Below, one piece after another: positions 7,375 through 14,925 of a stretch of 22,213 nt of DNA. How positions within the stretch are numbered: position 1 is the first letter of the stretch; the number at the start of each line of letters is the position of its first letter. Origin of the DNA: a virus; the IMG/VR virus record IMGVR_UViG_3300018080_000638, positions 1 to 22,213 of that record. The stretch is one strand, 5' to 3'. The translations under genes were made by a program, and so were the position numbers. The notes beneath the pieces were generated by a model. That model did no database searches. It worked only from the letters and a program-made list of their open reading frames with translations, and was not told the DNA's origin.

Positions 7375-8733
7375 ATGAATAGATATAGATTTAGACGTAG
7401 TTTCGGACAGGTTCAACCAGTTGCTTTTCGTGGGGCACGACTAAGCACAATATTTCGTGGCCTGCTAGATAAATATACCGGTGCAGCGGCTGCGTATTCG
7501 CTGCGCAAGCTTTCAAGTTCGATTAGCAATGTCGTGCGCGTGCGTCGCAGCTTTGATGATGCAGAGCAGGACTTCACGGCTGCTCAGGTTGACAACGGGA
7601 CGCTGGAGGCTTGGGTTAATACGGATTTTACTATTTATCAATCAGATTTTAGTTCTGGTATAAATGGGTGGATTGGCGCCCTGGTATCTTTAGATGCAAA
7701 TCAAGACGGAGTAAGTGACGGAACTACTTCTAAGGACAATGTATTAAAGTTGACAAAAAATGGAGATGCCCAAGCTTATATCCAGAGAGACCAAGGAGTT
7801 ATTGCTGGTTTGACTTACACCGTATCTGGGTCATTTTATGCACCTTCTTCAAATACTGCTGTTGACGGCATTCTAATCAAGGACGGGGTAGCTGGTAGTT
7901 CATTGTCAGATTATCCAAGCGGTTATCTGATTCCTACTGGGGCATGGACTAACTTCTCATTTACTTACACTGCAACAGTTAGCGGATCGCAGAGAATAAA
8001 TATGGGAATTAGCTCATTAGGAAGCACTCCTACTGGCAGCGCAACAGGTTCAGCTGGAGACGTGGTTTATATATCGGACTTGCAGTTTGTTCAGACTACC
8101 TCAAACGGCTTTGTCGCCACATGGTATGACCAGAGTGGGAACGGCAATGATGCTACGCAGAGTGTTGCTGGGAGTCAGCCGAAGATTGTTGATGGTGGTA
8201 GTCTTGTTGCTGGTGGGATTGATTTTGATGGGGTTGATGACTACTTCGTAAGTTCACACATTTTATCTTCTGATGATGTTTTGTCTCTATATGCAGTAGG
8301 TGCATTTGATGACCTGACTCAACGAGGGCGAATAGTAGGAGATTTCTTCTACGTTAATGATTTAGATAACGGCGGATTTACTTTTGAAAATAAGGCCCTT
8401 AATCGACTTGATCCAATTGCTGGATATGGCGATGACGATTTATTTCTTCAGGGTTCTGTATCTTTTGTAACGGAAGGAAGCGAATCATTGTTTGAACTAC
8501 AGTTAGCTAGTGGGTCTTCAAGATTTTACGTTAACGGAAGCAATGTAAATACAATATCAGCAACAATGAATTCGGAAGATGGAGGTAACGTATTATCCAT
8601 TGGAGCTAGCGCAACTGGAGCGATTCCACTCATTGGGCAAATAACAGAGATTATTATTTACAATGCTGATAAAACCTCAGACATGGCTAACATAAGAGGC
8701 AATATCAACGCTCACTATTCCATCTACCCATAA
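7375..8733 (+). CDS. Tail appendage protein with arabinofuranosidase/lectin-type fold
   Basis: A 452-residue probable receptor-binding or tail-surface protein. Residues about 30-81 (TGAAAAYSLRKLSS, VVRVRRSFDDAEQDF) and about 243-300 (NGFVATWYDQSGNGNDATQS, GIDFDGVDDYF) together match the alpha-L-arabinofuranosidase B / concanavalin-like fold often carried by phage tail proteins. The two parts are separated by about 160 residues (82-242) that look like a separate jelly-roll carbohydrate-binding module: FSSGINGWI, then LTYTVSGSFYAP, AWTNFSFTYTAT and DVVYISDLQF. The DNA of the insert and of the C-terminal half looks richer in A and T than the neighbours, suggesting exchange. Enzyme activity is not shown; binding to host sugars is the simplest reading. 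Confidence 0.7.
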   Translation: MNRYRFRRSFGQVQPVAFRGARLSTIFRGLLDKYTGAAAAYSLRKLSSSISNVVRVRRSFDDAEQDFTAAQVDNGTLEAWVNTDFTIYQSDFSSGINGWIGALVSLDANQDGVSDGTTSKDNVLKLTKNGDAQAYIQRDQGVIAGLTYTVSGSFYAPSSNTAVDGILIKDGVAGSSLSDYPSGYLIPTGAWTNFSFTYTATVSGSQRINMGISSLGSTPTGSATGSAGDVVYISDLQFVQTTSNGFVATWYDQSGNGNDATQSVAGSQPKIVDGGSLVAGGIDFDGVDDYFVSSHILSSDDVLSLYAVGAFDDLTQRGRIVGDFFYVNDLDNGGFTFENKALNRLDPIAGYGDDDLFLQGSVSFVTEGSESLFELQLASGSSRFYVNGSNVNTISATMNSEDGGNVLSIGASATGAIPLIGQITEIIIYNADKTSDMANIRGNINAHYSIYP

Positions 8734-9161
8734 TGAGTTATCTAATCCTAAGCCAACCAAGTGAAGCCTACGCAGAAGCCATCAGCAGCAGCCTATGGGC
8801 GCTGTCACGGCCTGAGCATGTGCGTGACGCAAAGGATGTCAGCCAGCTATACACGTCATGGCTAGTGCATACAGATGGCAGAGTTGCGCTTTATCTGCCG
8901 GACGAGACAAAGCATGTGCATTCTGACGGCGACGTGGACTCATTCTGCGGCTTAATTGGAAACCCGGATGTCACTATCACCATCACCGACGAAGAGGGCG
9001 TAGAGAGCAGCCAGACGCTGCCAATGGACGATCATCTGAACACCATGCGTGGTGGCAGCATCAATCCGCTGGCGCTCATTCAATCTACGGCATTTACTGT
9101 CAATCTCAAAACCCGAACCGAGATGGAAGCCGATGGCTGGTTTTCATCTGAGGATATCTAA
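8733..9161 (+). CDS. Hypothetical protein after tail appendage gene
   Basis: A 142-residue protein, function not recognised. It starts in a TAATG overlap with the appendage gene, a common arrangement for a partner such as an assembly chaperone or a capping protein. It is acidic, without a signal peptide or membrane segment, and has a beta-like middle (VTITITDEEGVESSQTLP). The chaperone idea is an inference from position only. Confidence 0.7.
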   Translation: MSYLILSQPSEAYAEAISSSLWALSRPEHVRDAKDVSQLYTSWLVHTDGRVALYLPDETKHVHSDGDVDSFCGLIGNPDVTITITDEEGVESSQTLPMDDHLNTMRGGSINPLALIQSTAFTVNLKTRTEMEADGWFSSEDI

Positions 9162-9602
9162 ATGAATACGATCCAAGATTATGCCGAGCTAGTTTCACTA
9201 GGCATGACGATTCCAACAGTTGTGCTGGCAATCGCCGTAGTCCACATGTGGATGCCATCAGCGAAAGAAGCATGGAAGCAAGAAAGTAAATCCGGACATG
9301 ACTGGTTTATCATGGGCGTCGTCGCTGGATTCTGCGGCTCCGCTCTCGACAACATTTACTGGTTCCTGCCTTGGACGGCAGCCTTCCTAGACCATCCAGC
9401 ATTCGCAGACCTGACAAACTTTGGCGTCTTCTTTAACATTTTCTTCAGGCAAGGACTTGGAATAGTTGCAGCATTCTGCCACTTACGTGCAGCTGAACTG
9501 TCTACTCGGCCAAAATTGAAGTTCCTCAATTCCGTGCTTGTTTCATCCTACTTGCTGGGCATTGCTTACGCAATTATTCTCGTAATTTCATATGGAAACT
9601 GA
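9162..9602 (+). CDS. Four-helix membrane protein, holin candidate
   Basis: A 146-residue protein with about four hydrophobic segments: residues 14-30 (GMTIPTVVLAIAVVHMW), 47-70, 88-110 and 122-143 (NSVLVSSYLLGIAYAIILVI). It begins the block of small membrane and secreted proteins at 9162-11209. Its place beside a TM/coiled-coil protein and a lipoprotein suggests a holin or another lysis-associated membrane protein, but it is larger than most holins and I recognise no holin family. The start follows the previous stop directly (TAAATG); the end overlaps the next start as TGATG. Confidence 0.68.
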   Translation: MNTIQDYAELVSLGMTIPTVVLAIAVVHMWMPSAKEAWKQESKSGHDWFIMGVVAGFCGSALDNIYWFLPWTAAFLDHPAFADLTNFGVFFNIFFRQGLGIVAAFCHLRAAELSTRPKLKFLNSVLVSSYLLGIAYAIILVISYGN

Positions 9603-9817
9603 TGGACGTTGGGCATCTAATAACGCTAGTGCTGGCAGCCGGGGGTGCTCTCACGGCTGCTATTGGCGTCATGTATCGAACCATCATGGAATTGAACAAA
9701 GATCAGGCAAAGATTCGTGAAGAACTCGGCGAGATGCGAGGTAAGAACAAGGGCATTAAGAATTTATCAGAAGAAGTGTTACAAGTAGTCCACAATGCTT
9801 TGAATAACAAGGAATGA
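9602..9817 (+). CDS. Short TM plus coiled-coil protein, inner-spanin or XhlA-like candidate
   Basis: A 71-residue protein. Residues about 5-27 form one membrane helix (LITLVLAAGGALTAAIGVMY), followed by a charged coiled coil (ELNKDQAKIREELGEMRGKN) and an amphipathic C-terminus. This plan fits an inner-membrane spanin subunit or an XhlA-like holin helper. It is shorter than most i-spanins. A lipoprotein gene follows 40 bases downstream, which supports a spanin pair. It is coupled to the preceding gene by TGATG. Confidence 0.65.
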   Translation: MDVGHLITLVLAAGGALTAAIGVMYRTIMELNKDQAKIREELGEMRGKNKGIKNLSEEVLQVVHNALNNKE

Positions 9818-9857
9818 GGCCGTCATTTCCCGTATTGACAAAATAAAATAAAATACC

Positions 9858-10061
9858 ATGATTACAAAAATGACATACCTACTCTTAGCTTTAGCCACCA
9901 TCTGCTTCGCCCTAACTGGCTGTATCAATATCAAACAAGCGGAAATCAATGAGGCCACGTTTAATACGGCAGGGTGGAAATCCCAGGCAGGAGTCAGCGG
10001 AGATGCAACCATCGAAGCCACAACCACTCCAACTACCGACATAAGCCCTATGGGACTATGA
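9858..10061 (+). CDS. Small lipoprotein, outer-spanin candidate
   Basis: A 67-residue protein with a lipoprotein signal peptide: basic start MITKM, hydrophobic YLLLALATICFALTG, and lipobox ALTGC with the lipidated Cys at residue 21. The mature part is about 46 residues and Thr/Asp-rich at the end (ATTTPTTDISPMGL). A lipoprotein of this size next to a TM/coiled-coil protein in a lysis-like block is what an o-spanin (Rz1-like) would look like, although it is not proline-rich like Rz1. Its stop overlaps the next start as ATGA. The leader is A-rich (AAATAAAATAAAATACC) with no Shine-Dalgarno sequence. Confidence 0.72.
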   Translation: MITKMTYLLLALATICFALTGCINIKQAEINEATFNTAGWKSQAGVSGDATIEATTTPTTDISPMGL

Positions 10062-10495
10062 ATATTTCTGGACAATCCATACACCACATGATGCACAGGC
10101 GATACCCGAATGCGGATATCTTTGTGCTAGACGAAACGTATGAATTGCCAACTCGTGACGTGATCCAAGCGGCCTACAACAAATTTCAGCGAGGCTTATG
10201 GACATACAAATTAACCAAATGGCTGCGCAACAAGTGGGACTGTGACTCATTCGCATGGAGCTTTAAGGCTTCCTGCACGGTTGGTAATGCCCTCTCCAAG
10301 AATACACATGCTGCACCAATCGGATTCATCTGTTACTTCGTCGACGGCAACCAATCCAAAGGTCATGCAATTAACAACGCGGTATGGGGTGACAGTCAGC
10401 TTAGTGTGGTTTGCGAGATCGAACCACAGCCAGAAGGAGGAATCGTGGAACTCACCAAGGAAGAAAGGGACAGCGCATGGCTCGTAGTATTGTAA
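10058..10495 (+). CDS. Papain-like / MOA-type putative cysteine peptidase
   Basis: A 145-residue protein. I chose the ATG at 10058, which overlaps the lipoprotein stop as ATGA; the upstream ATG at 9974 would give an Arg/His-rich tail that is a shadow of the lipoprotein frame. Seen: NKWDCDSFAWSF with Cys62, then KGHAINNAVW with His103, then EIEPQPEGGIVEL, with Glu122/Gln124 as a possible third residue. This Cys..GHA..EPQ order resembles the C-terminal papain-like domain of the Marasmius agglutinin family, a pattern also seen in phage proteins annotated lectin MOA-related (from memory). No signal peptide is seen. Its place inside the lysis-like block makes it a candidate cell-wall peptidase or endolysin. 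That is inference: no search or structure was run. Confidence 0.62.
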   Translation: MNISGQSIHHMMHRRYPNADIFVLDETYELPTRDVIQAAYNKFQRGLWTYKLTKWLRNKWDCDSFAWSFKASCTVGNALSKNTHAAPIGFICYFVDGNQSKGHAINNAVWGDSQLSVVCEIEPQPEGGIVELTKEERDSAWLVVL

Positions 10496-10665
10496 TTGCT
10501 CTTTGTGTATTGTTCTTGTCTATCACAGCGATTGTGTATGCTGTGTGCGCCTCCGACATCTCTGTTAACGTAAAGGGCGCGTATGAGATTAAGGTGGACA
10601 TGGGGCAAGGCTCTCAGCCAATCATCATTCACCAACACATAAAGGAGGCGAACTTCGGTGCGTAA
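10477..10665 (+). CDS. Small signal-anchored protein in lysis-like block
   Basis: A 62-residue protein. I chose the ATG at 10477 because it is preceded by a purine-rich AAGGAAGAAAGG and gives a clean signal peptide or anchor (ARSIVIALCVLFLSITAIVY); upstream starts in the same frame give an Arg-rich tail read from the preceding gene. A possible cleavage site follows AVCAS. The exported remainder is about 38 residues, beta-like (DISVNVKGAYEIKVDMGQ). It overlaps the gene before it by 19 bases and the gene after it by 8. The role is unknown; it may be a further lysis accessory or a periplasmic small protein. Confidence 0.6.
   Translation: MARSIVIALCVLFLSITAIVYAVCASDISVNVKGAYEIKVDMGQGSQPIIIHQHIKEANFGA
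10640..10648 (+). promoter_or_regulatory. Strong Shine-Dalgarno deciding a GTG start
   Basis: The run containing AAAGGAGG ends 9 bases before the GTG at 10658 and lies inside the 3' end of the preceding gene. It supports GTG at 10658 as the start of the hydrolase-like gene although the codon is not ATG. Confidence 0.7.
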
Positions 10666-11209
10666 GGCAATCATTATTTTTAGCGGATTTACGCAGGGCT
10701 GGAGCAAGAACACCGGTTCAGACAAGTTGTATATGGACATGCAGTCTTTTCAAAAGATTGATGGACATGACGACATGGTTCTTGTTTACAAGAAGGAGTG
10801 GAAAGACTGGGAGAAGCTCGTGGAATGGCTGAACATGCACAAGTTCTCAGAAGCCTTTGTATGCGCTTACAGCTGGGGGGCTGGTTACGGCCTTCGGGAA
10901 TTCTCCAAAGCCTTTGACGGGCAAATTACGGCGGTTCTGTGCGATCCTGTGCACAGGAGCAAGTGGCCTTGGATGCGGTGGAAGTCCATTTCCTCTTGGG
11001 TTACACCAATTGTCAAATATGGAGCCAACGTCAAGGTTGTGAAACATTTTACGCAAAAACTAAATGAGCCGGGCGGCGACAGAGTTGTAACCGTCCAGCC
11101 AAAGCCCTCTTATATCACCCTACCATATGTGCATCAAGAAATGGATGATGCGCTAGAATACCACAAGGCCGCCTACGATCAAGTTAGGTTATGGCTCAAA
11201 TCACATTAA
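10658..11209 (+). CDS. Alpha/beta-hydrolase-like protein in lysis-like block
   Basis: A 183-residue protein starting with GTG after a strong ribosome site. Seen: an N-terminal strand (KAIIIFSGFTQGW, like the first strand and oxyanion loop), a nucleophile-elbow-like AYSWGAG with Ser72, an acid strand end AVLCDPVHR with Asp96, and a late His in LPYVHQEMDD (His159). This order fits a Ser-Asp-His triad of an alpha/beta hydrolase, although the elbow begins with Ala instead of Gly and the protein is short for the fold. The substrate is unknown. In this block it could act on envelope lipids or esters, but it could also have an unrelated role. No signal peptide is present. Confidence 0.6.
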   Translation: MRKAIIIFSGFTQGWSKNTGSDKLYMDMQSFQKIDGHDDMVLVYKKEWKDWEKLVEWLNMHKFSEAFVCAYSWGAGYGLREFSKAFDGQITAVLCDPVHRSKWPWMRWKSISSWVTPIVKYGANVKVVKHFTQKLNEPGGDRVVTVQPKPSYITLPYVHQEMDDALEYHKAAYDQVRLWLKSH

Positions 11210-11212
11210 AAT

Positions 11213-13663
11213 ATGGCCTCAAGCACAACTACAGTAACAGGAAGACTCTTAGACGCAACTGGAACCGCAATTGCGAATGAGTATGTATTTTTCCGCCTCA
11301 AGACGAGCGGCGTTGACTCCGACGTAACCCCAGAAGAAGTGTATGCCGCGAAATCGGTTGAAACCCAGACGGATTCTAGTGGCGACATTAGCGTTGTTCT
11401 ATGGGTTAATGGTGACTCTGATATTGAGAGTGTGTATGAGATTACGACCAAGAATAGGCGCATTACGCCAGTGTCGGTCATCATCCCCACTGCTTCCAGC
11501 GGCGGAACCATTGATATTGCTACACTGATTGCAGATCACCGCGCTTCCGGAAATACACAGCAAGACACGATCATAAGCCAGTTGGATGCTTTTGCTGCAT
11601 CCCCTTTGGCCAACGCGAACTTCAGCAGTGCTGCATGGCTCAGTGGACTAAATGTAGCAGCTGGTGCGGACGTGACGAGTGCAATCAACGTGGAAGCGGC
11701 TGGTGCGCTCATGGACTCTGAGCTTACCGACGAGGCAAGTGTCAAGGCAATCGACCAAGGCTTATCGACTTCCGATACACCTGTTTTCTCTGGCATTGAT
11801 GCCAACGGTGGTAATATCATCATCGACTTAGACGGCGACACCTACATTAACGGGAATACAGATGACCGCATTGATATTGTAATTGGTGGTGTGACGGAAA
11901 TGACTCTCACTGCTGCGAAGGCAGACAATCTCGACGATCTATCCGCGCTGACTCCAACCAACAGTAACATCATCGTTGGCAATGGCACTGGGTGGGTGAA
12001 TGCCAGCAACCTTCGGGTGGACGCTGGAACCGCAAGTAGCGGCACAGAGATGGGGACTGGCACGGCTAACGGGATTTACTCTGTGGCCGAAGGCGGTAGC
12101 ACCATTGCATCGGGTAACTACTCACACGCCGAAGGCCAATCGACTTTAGCATCTCAATCAACCGCACACGCCGAAGGTGAATCTACAGCAGCATCTGGAG
12201 CCGCATCACACGCCGAAGGATTTTTCACGGAAGCCAGCGGACTTGCATCGCACGCCGAGGGCACATTTACCACCGCATCTGGCGACTACTCATCAGCTAC
12301 TGGGCGACGCGGTAAAGCTGTTCACGACGGTGCACGCGTCGAAGCTGACTCACAGGATGCCGACGTATCCAGCACCACTACAGATCAATTCACGGCACGC
12401 TTCCAGAATGGCTATGAATTCAAGGGCGGAATAGCTGCATTTGAAGGCGGCGCATCATTTGGCGATGCAAACGCCCAAGCAACAACGCGCGCAAACCTTG
12501 GAGTGACGGATGACATATCGAATGGCAATGTGGTATATGTTAACGACAACACGGATTTTCCAGCAGCTGTTACTGGCGTCATTACTCTTGAAGCTGGAAA
12601 AACCTACATCATCAACACCGACGTAGACCTACTGGGCGACCGCATCCTGTGCCCGGCATCAAACATAACCATGCTGGGTCGATCCTCGGAGACTTCATCG
12701 CTAACTTCATCGACACTGAACGCAGCGCTTCCGCTTATCACTGCGACGCGGACTCTGGCGCTACGAGATTTCACGGTCAAAGATGTCGGCACAGCATTTG
12801 ACATCGACGGACTCGGCGGAACCAATGTTGCATTAGATTGGCGCGGATTCAATGTCTCCAATGTTCCCACAATCGGCACAATTCAGAATATTGATAATCA
12901 CATTTGGCAAATTTGCGCCATCCTCGATTCTGGTGGCCTTACTTACACAAACGGCGTCAATACGATTGCATTCTCCGACTCGATCATTTCGGCAAAATCC
13001 GGCACCACTGCTGTGACATTAGATTCAAACATCCTGCTGGGAAGGCGCTTTCGCGTGATTTACTCCGCTGTGATTGCTGGCGACCCTACTTCGACCGCAT
13101 TTGATGTAGACGCATTAGCAGCAGTTCCGATTGAGGGCTACATCCTCGACACTGTGAATTTCTCAGGCGGTGGAACCTACCTAGCGGGCAAATCCGTCAC
13201 GGACAACGAGGCGCTCTTCGTGAATTGCAAAGGCATCCCTAATTCCAGAGAGATCAGTAATTACTACATGAACGGAAACGCAACGGCGACAACCATCGTG
13301 GCGCAGAATGCAGAGGTAAAGGTGGCTGGGACGACGACATCAAACACGCTGACCCAGAAGTTCACAAATACGGACAACCGAGCAACCTACGTGGGTGCGA
13401 TTTCGAGATTCTTTAAGGCCGCAGTGACTGTATCCGTTGAGTCGGGGAACAGTCAGCAGATCGGCGTTTATTTGGGCAAAAACGGAACAATCATTCCTTC
13501 CACTGAAGTGTATGGAACGACGTCTGGAAACGGGCGTGCAGAGAACATCGTCGTTCAGGGGCTCTTTGAACTACAGTCCAATGATTACATCGAAGTATTC
13601 GTTGAGAACTCAACCGCAATCAATGACATTACTGTCACAGATTTGAACCTAATTATCGAATAA
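11213..13663 (+). CDS. Tail fibre protein with YadA-head-type repeats
   Basis: An 816-residue probable trimeric tail fibre. Domains in order: an N-terminal beta domain (residues 1-100, with TTTVTGRLLDATGTAIANEY); linker and shaft regions with GGVTEMTLTAAK; six 14-residue repeats at residues 287-370 of the form ..SHAEG.ST.AS, the pattern of YadA/trimeric adhesin heads; then TTDQFTARFQNGYEFKGG; a beta-rich middle (about 430-690) that reads like a parallel beta helix; and a C-terminal beta domain (about 725-816: AISRFFKAAVTVSVESGNSQ to the final LNLIIE) resembling a TNF/C1q-type trimerising tip. No lyase residues are identified. The gene follows the lysis-like block and shares its stop with the next start (TAATG). 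Confidence 0.8.
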   Translation: MASSTTTVTGRLLDATGTAIANEYVFFRLKTSGVDSDVTPEEVYAAKSVETQTDSSGDISVVLWVNGDSDIESVYEITTKNRRITPVSVIIPTASSGGTIDIATLIADHRASGNTQQDTIISQLDAFAASPLANANFSSAAWLSGLNVAAGADVTSAINVEAAGALMDSELTDEASVKAIDQGLSTSDTPVFSGIDANGGNIIIDLDGDTYINGNTDDRIDIVIGGVTEMTLTAAKADNLDDLSALTPTNSNIIVGNGTGWVNASNLRVDAGTASSGTEMGTGTANGIYSVAEGGSTIASGNYSHAEGQSTLASQSTAHAEGESTAASGAASHAEGFFTEASGLASHAEGTFTTASGDYSSATGRRGKAVHDGARVEADSQDADVSSTTTDQFTARFQNGYEFKGGIAAFEGGASFGDANAQATTRANLGVTDDISNGNVVYVNDNTDFPAAVTGVITLEAGKTYIINTDVDLLGDRILCPASNITMLGRSSETSSLTSSTLNAALPLITATRTLALRDFTVKDVGTAFDIDGLGGTNVALDWRGFNVSNVPTIGTIQNIDNHIWQICAILDSGGLTYTNGVNTIAFSDSIISAKSGTTAVTLDSNILLGRRFRVIYSAVIAGDPTSTAFDVDALAAVPIEGYILDTVNFSGGGTYLAGKSVTDNEALFVNCKGIPNSREISNYYMNGNATATTIVAQNAEVKVAGTTTSNTLTQKFTNTDNRATYVGAISRFFKAAVTVSVESGNSQQIGVYLGKNGTIIPSTEVYGTTSGNGRAENIVVQGLFELQSNDYIEVFVENSTAINDITVTDLNLIIE
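12071..12322 (+). repeat. Six in-frame 42-base repeats in the fibre gene
   Basis: Six units of 14 codons, with the most conserved part TCACACGCCGAAGG or a close variant recurring every 42 bases. They encode ..SHAEG.. units. The units differ at many bases, so this is an old protein repeat kept by selection and not a recent DNA expansion. Confidence 0.75.
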
Positions 13664-14925
13664 TGGCTGAACATAGAAACGAAGGTTTAAAAATTAGCGG
13701 ATTTCAGGCACCAGAGGTCACGCAATTACAAAACGGGCGGTATCGCCTTGAGTTTCGATGCACTGGTTTCTCCAAGAGCGAGGACTGGTATTACGAAAAC
13801 AAGGAGGCAATCTTCGCCGAATACGGCTCATTGTCTAATGCGCTAATGGCAGTAGATGGTCTGAATGGCTCAGAGGCCATTGATCCATCCATCTATCCGA
13901 ACATGAGACTCTTTCGCAATAGGCTGGAATATACGCCTAGCGGGAATTTCGTCGTCTATTTCCTCTACGAGACACTGACCACTTCCTTTGTCCAAGAATC
14001 TGCGGATAAGGTGGATTATGAATTAAACGGCCTCAGACGCGTTACACGGTCTTTGATTGCCAAAGAAGGCGCTAACTATGGAAAGACCGTTGCGACGGAC
14101 ACAATCAGCCATAGCGAGCATGGATACAGTGCTATAACGCTCTACCTTGCGAGTGCAATTGAAGACACTAAGGACGTAGACGAAGGCGGCTATGTTCGCA
14201 TCATAGAGACATGGGTGGAGGCCGGAACACTGCGAGTCATCGAGGGATATGCAACCGCTGATAATATCAAGACGCTCACATACACATACTTGGTGAATGA
14301 GGGCAGCCAACCGAGCGGATATGCCAAGAAGACACGAACAGTTGAGAATTACGATGGCCTGCAGACAATTACGGTAGAGTATTGGAATACTTCATCTGGT
14401 ATAGATGGGGGCAACTACTCTTATCAGGAAACTGCAAGCTTCGTGATGCCCGGAACAGTTGACGCTGAATCCAAGGGCATCGGCACAAATATTGATGCCG
14501 GGTATCTTGTGGTGACGTCGCCGTATCGCGTGAGCGCAACGGCCACCGTTGATGTTTCGTATTCGACAATTTCGACAGTTTCAGGTGCGTCATTATACAA
14601 AGAACCAATCGTTGATACCCAAATATACGGTTCAAGTAATTTCAACCGTGGGTTTACGAAAACTTCGTCATATAGTAATTACGTTCGACTAAGCTCTGGG
14701 CTTTCCAAGAGTCAAAGTGAATTTCCAGATGGTAGTATCGAATACATTCAAGGTGCTCGTGTTTATGGTGGCACGACGGGTTACATTGACATTAATGGGA
14801 GCAACAGCGATCCAGCAGGCTCCACTATCACGGTGTCCCGCAAGGCCGCTCCCGCCTACAAGGATATTAATGGGACGCAGTATTATAGGCACACAACCGT
14901 AACATACCTAATTCCAAGTCGATGA
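13663..14925 (+). CDS. Putative structural (tail) protein, unrecognised
   Basis: A 420-residue protein directly coupled (TAATG) to the fibre gene and overlapping the following coiled-coil gene by 4 bases (ATGA). It is rich in Tyr, Thr and Ser and looks beta-rich throughout (LEYTPSGNFVVYFLYETLTT, TLTYTYLVNEG, ITVEYWNTSSG). No signal peptide, membrane segment or coiled coil is visible. The composition and position suggest a second fibre, spike or tail protein. I do not recognise a family, and no catalytic motif stands out. Confidence 0.7.
   Translation: MAEHRNEGLKISGFQAPEVTQLQNGRYRLEFRCTGFSKSEDWYYENKEAIFAEYGSLSNALMAVDGLNGSEAIDPSIYPNMRLFRNRLEYTPSGNFVVYFLYETLTTSFVQESADKVDYELNGLRRVTRSLIAKEGANYGKTVATDTISHSEHGYSAITLYLASAIEDTKDVDEGGYVRIIETWVEAGTLRVIEGYATADNIKTLTYTYLVNEGSQPSGYAKKTRTVENYDGLQTITVEYWNTSSGIDGGNYSYQETASFVMPGTVDAESKGIGTNIDAGYLVVTSPYRVSATATVDVSYSTISTVSGASLYKEPIVDTQIYGSSNFNRGFTKTSSYSNYVRLSSGLSKSQSEFPDGSIEYIQGARVYGGTTGYIDINGSNSDPAGSTITVSRKAAPAYKDINGTQYYRHTTVTYLIPSR

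Noticed and set aside
9834-9857. TTGACA before the lipoprotein gene as a -35 box
   Set aside because: No -10 hexamer at 16-18 bases; the spacing would place it on the start codon.
9974-10057. Upstream start for the candidate cysteine peptidase
   Set aside because: The added residues are Arg/His/Asn-rich and read the lipoprotein gene in another frame; the ATGA overlap at 10058 is the better start.
12071-12322. CRISPR-like array
   Set aside because: The 42-base periodicity is in frame and encodes adhesin-head repeats; units are not identical and there are no spacers.
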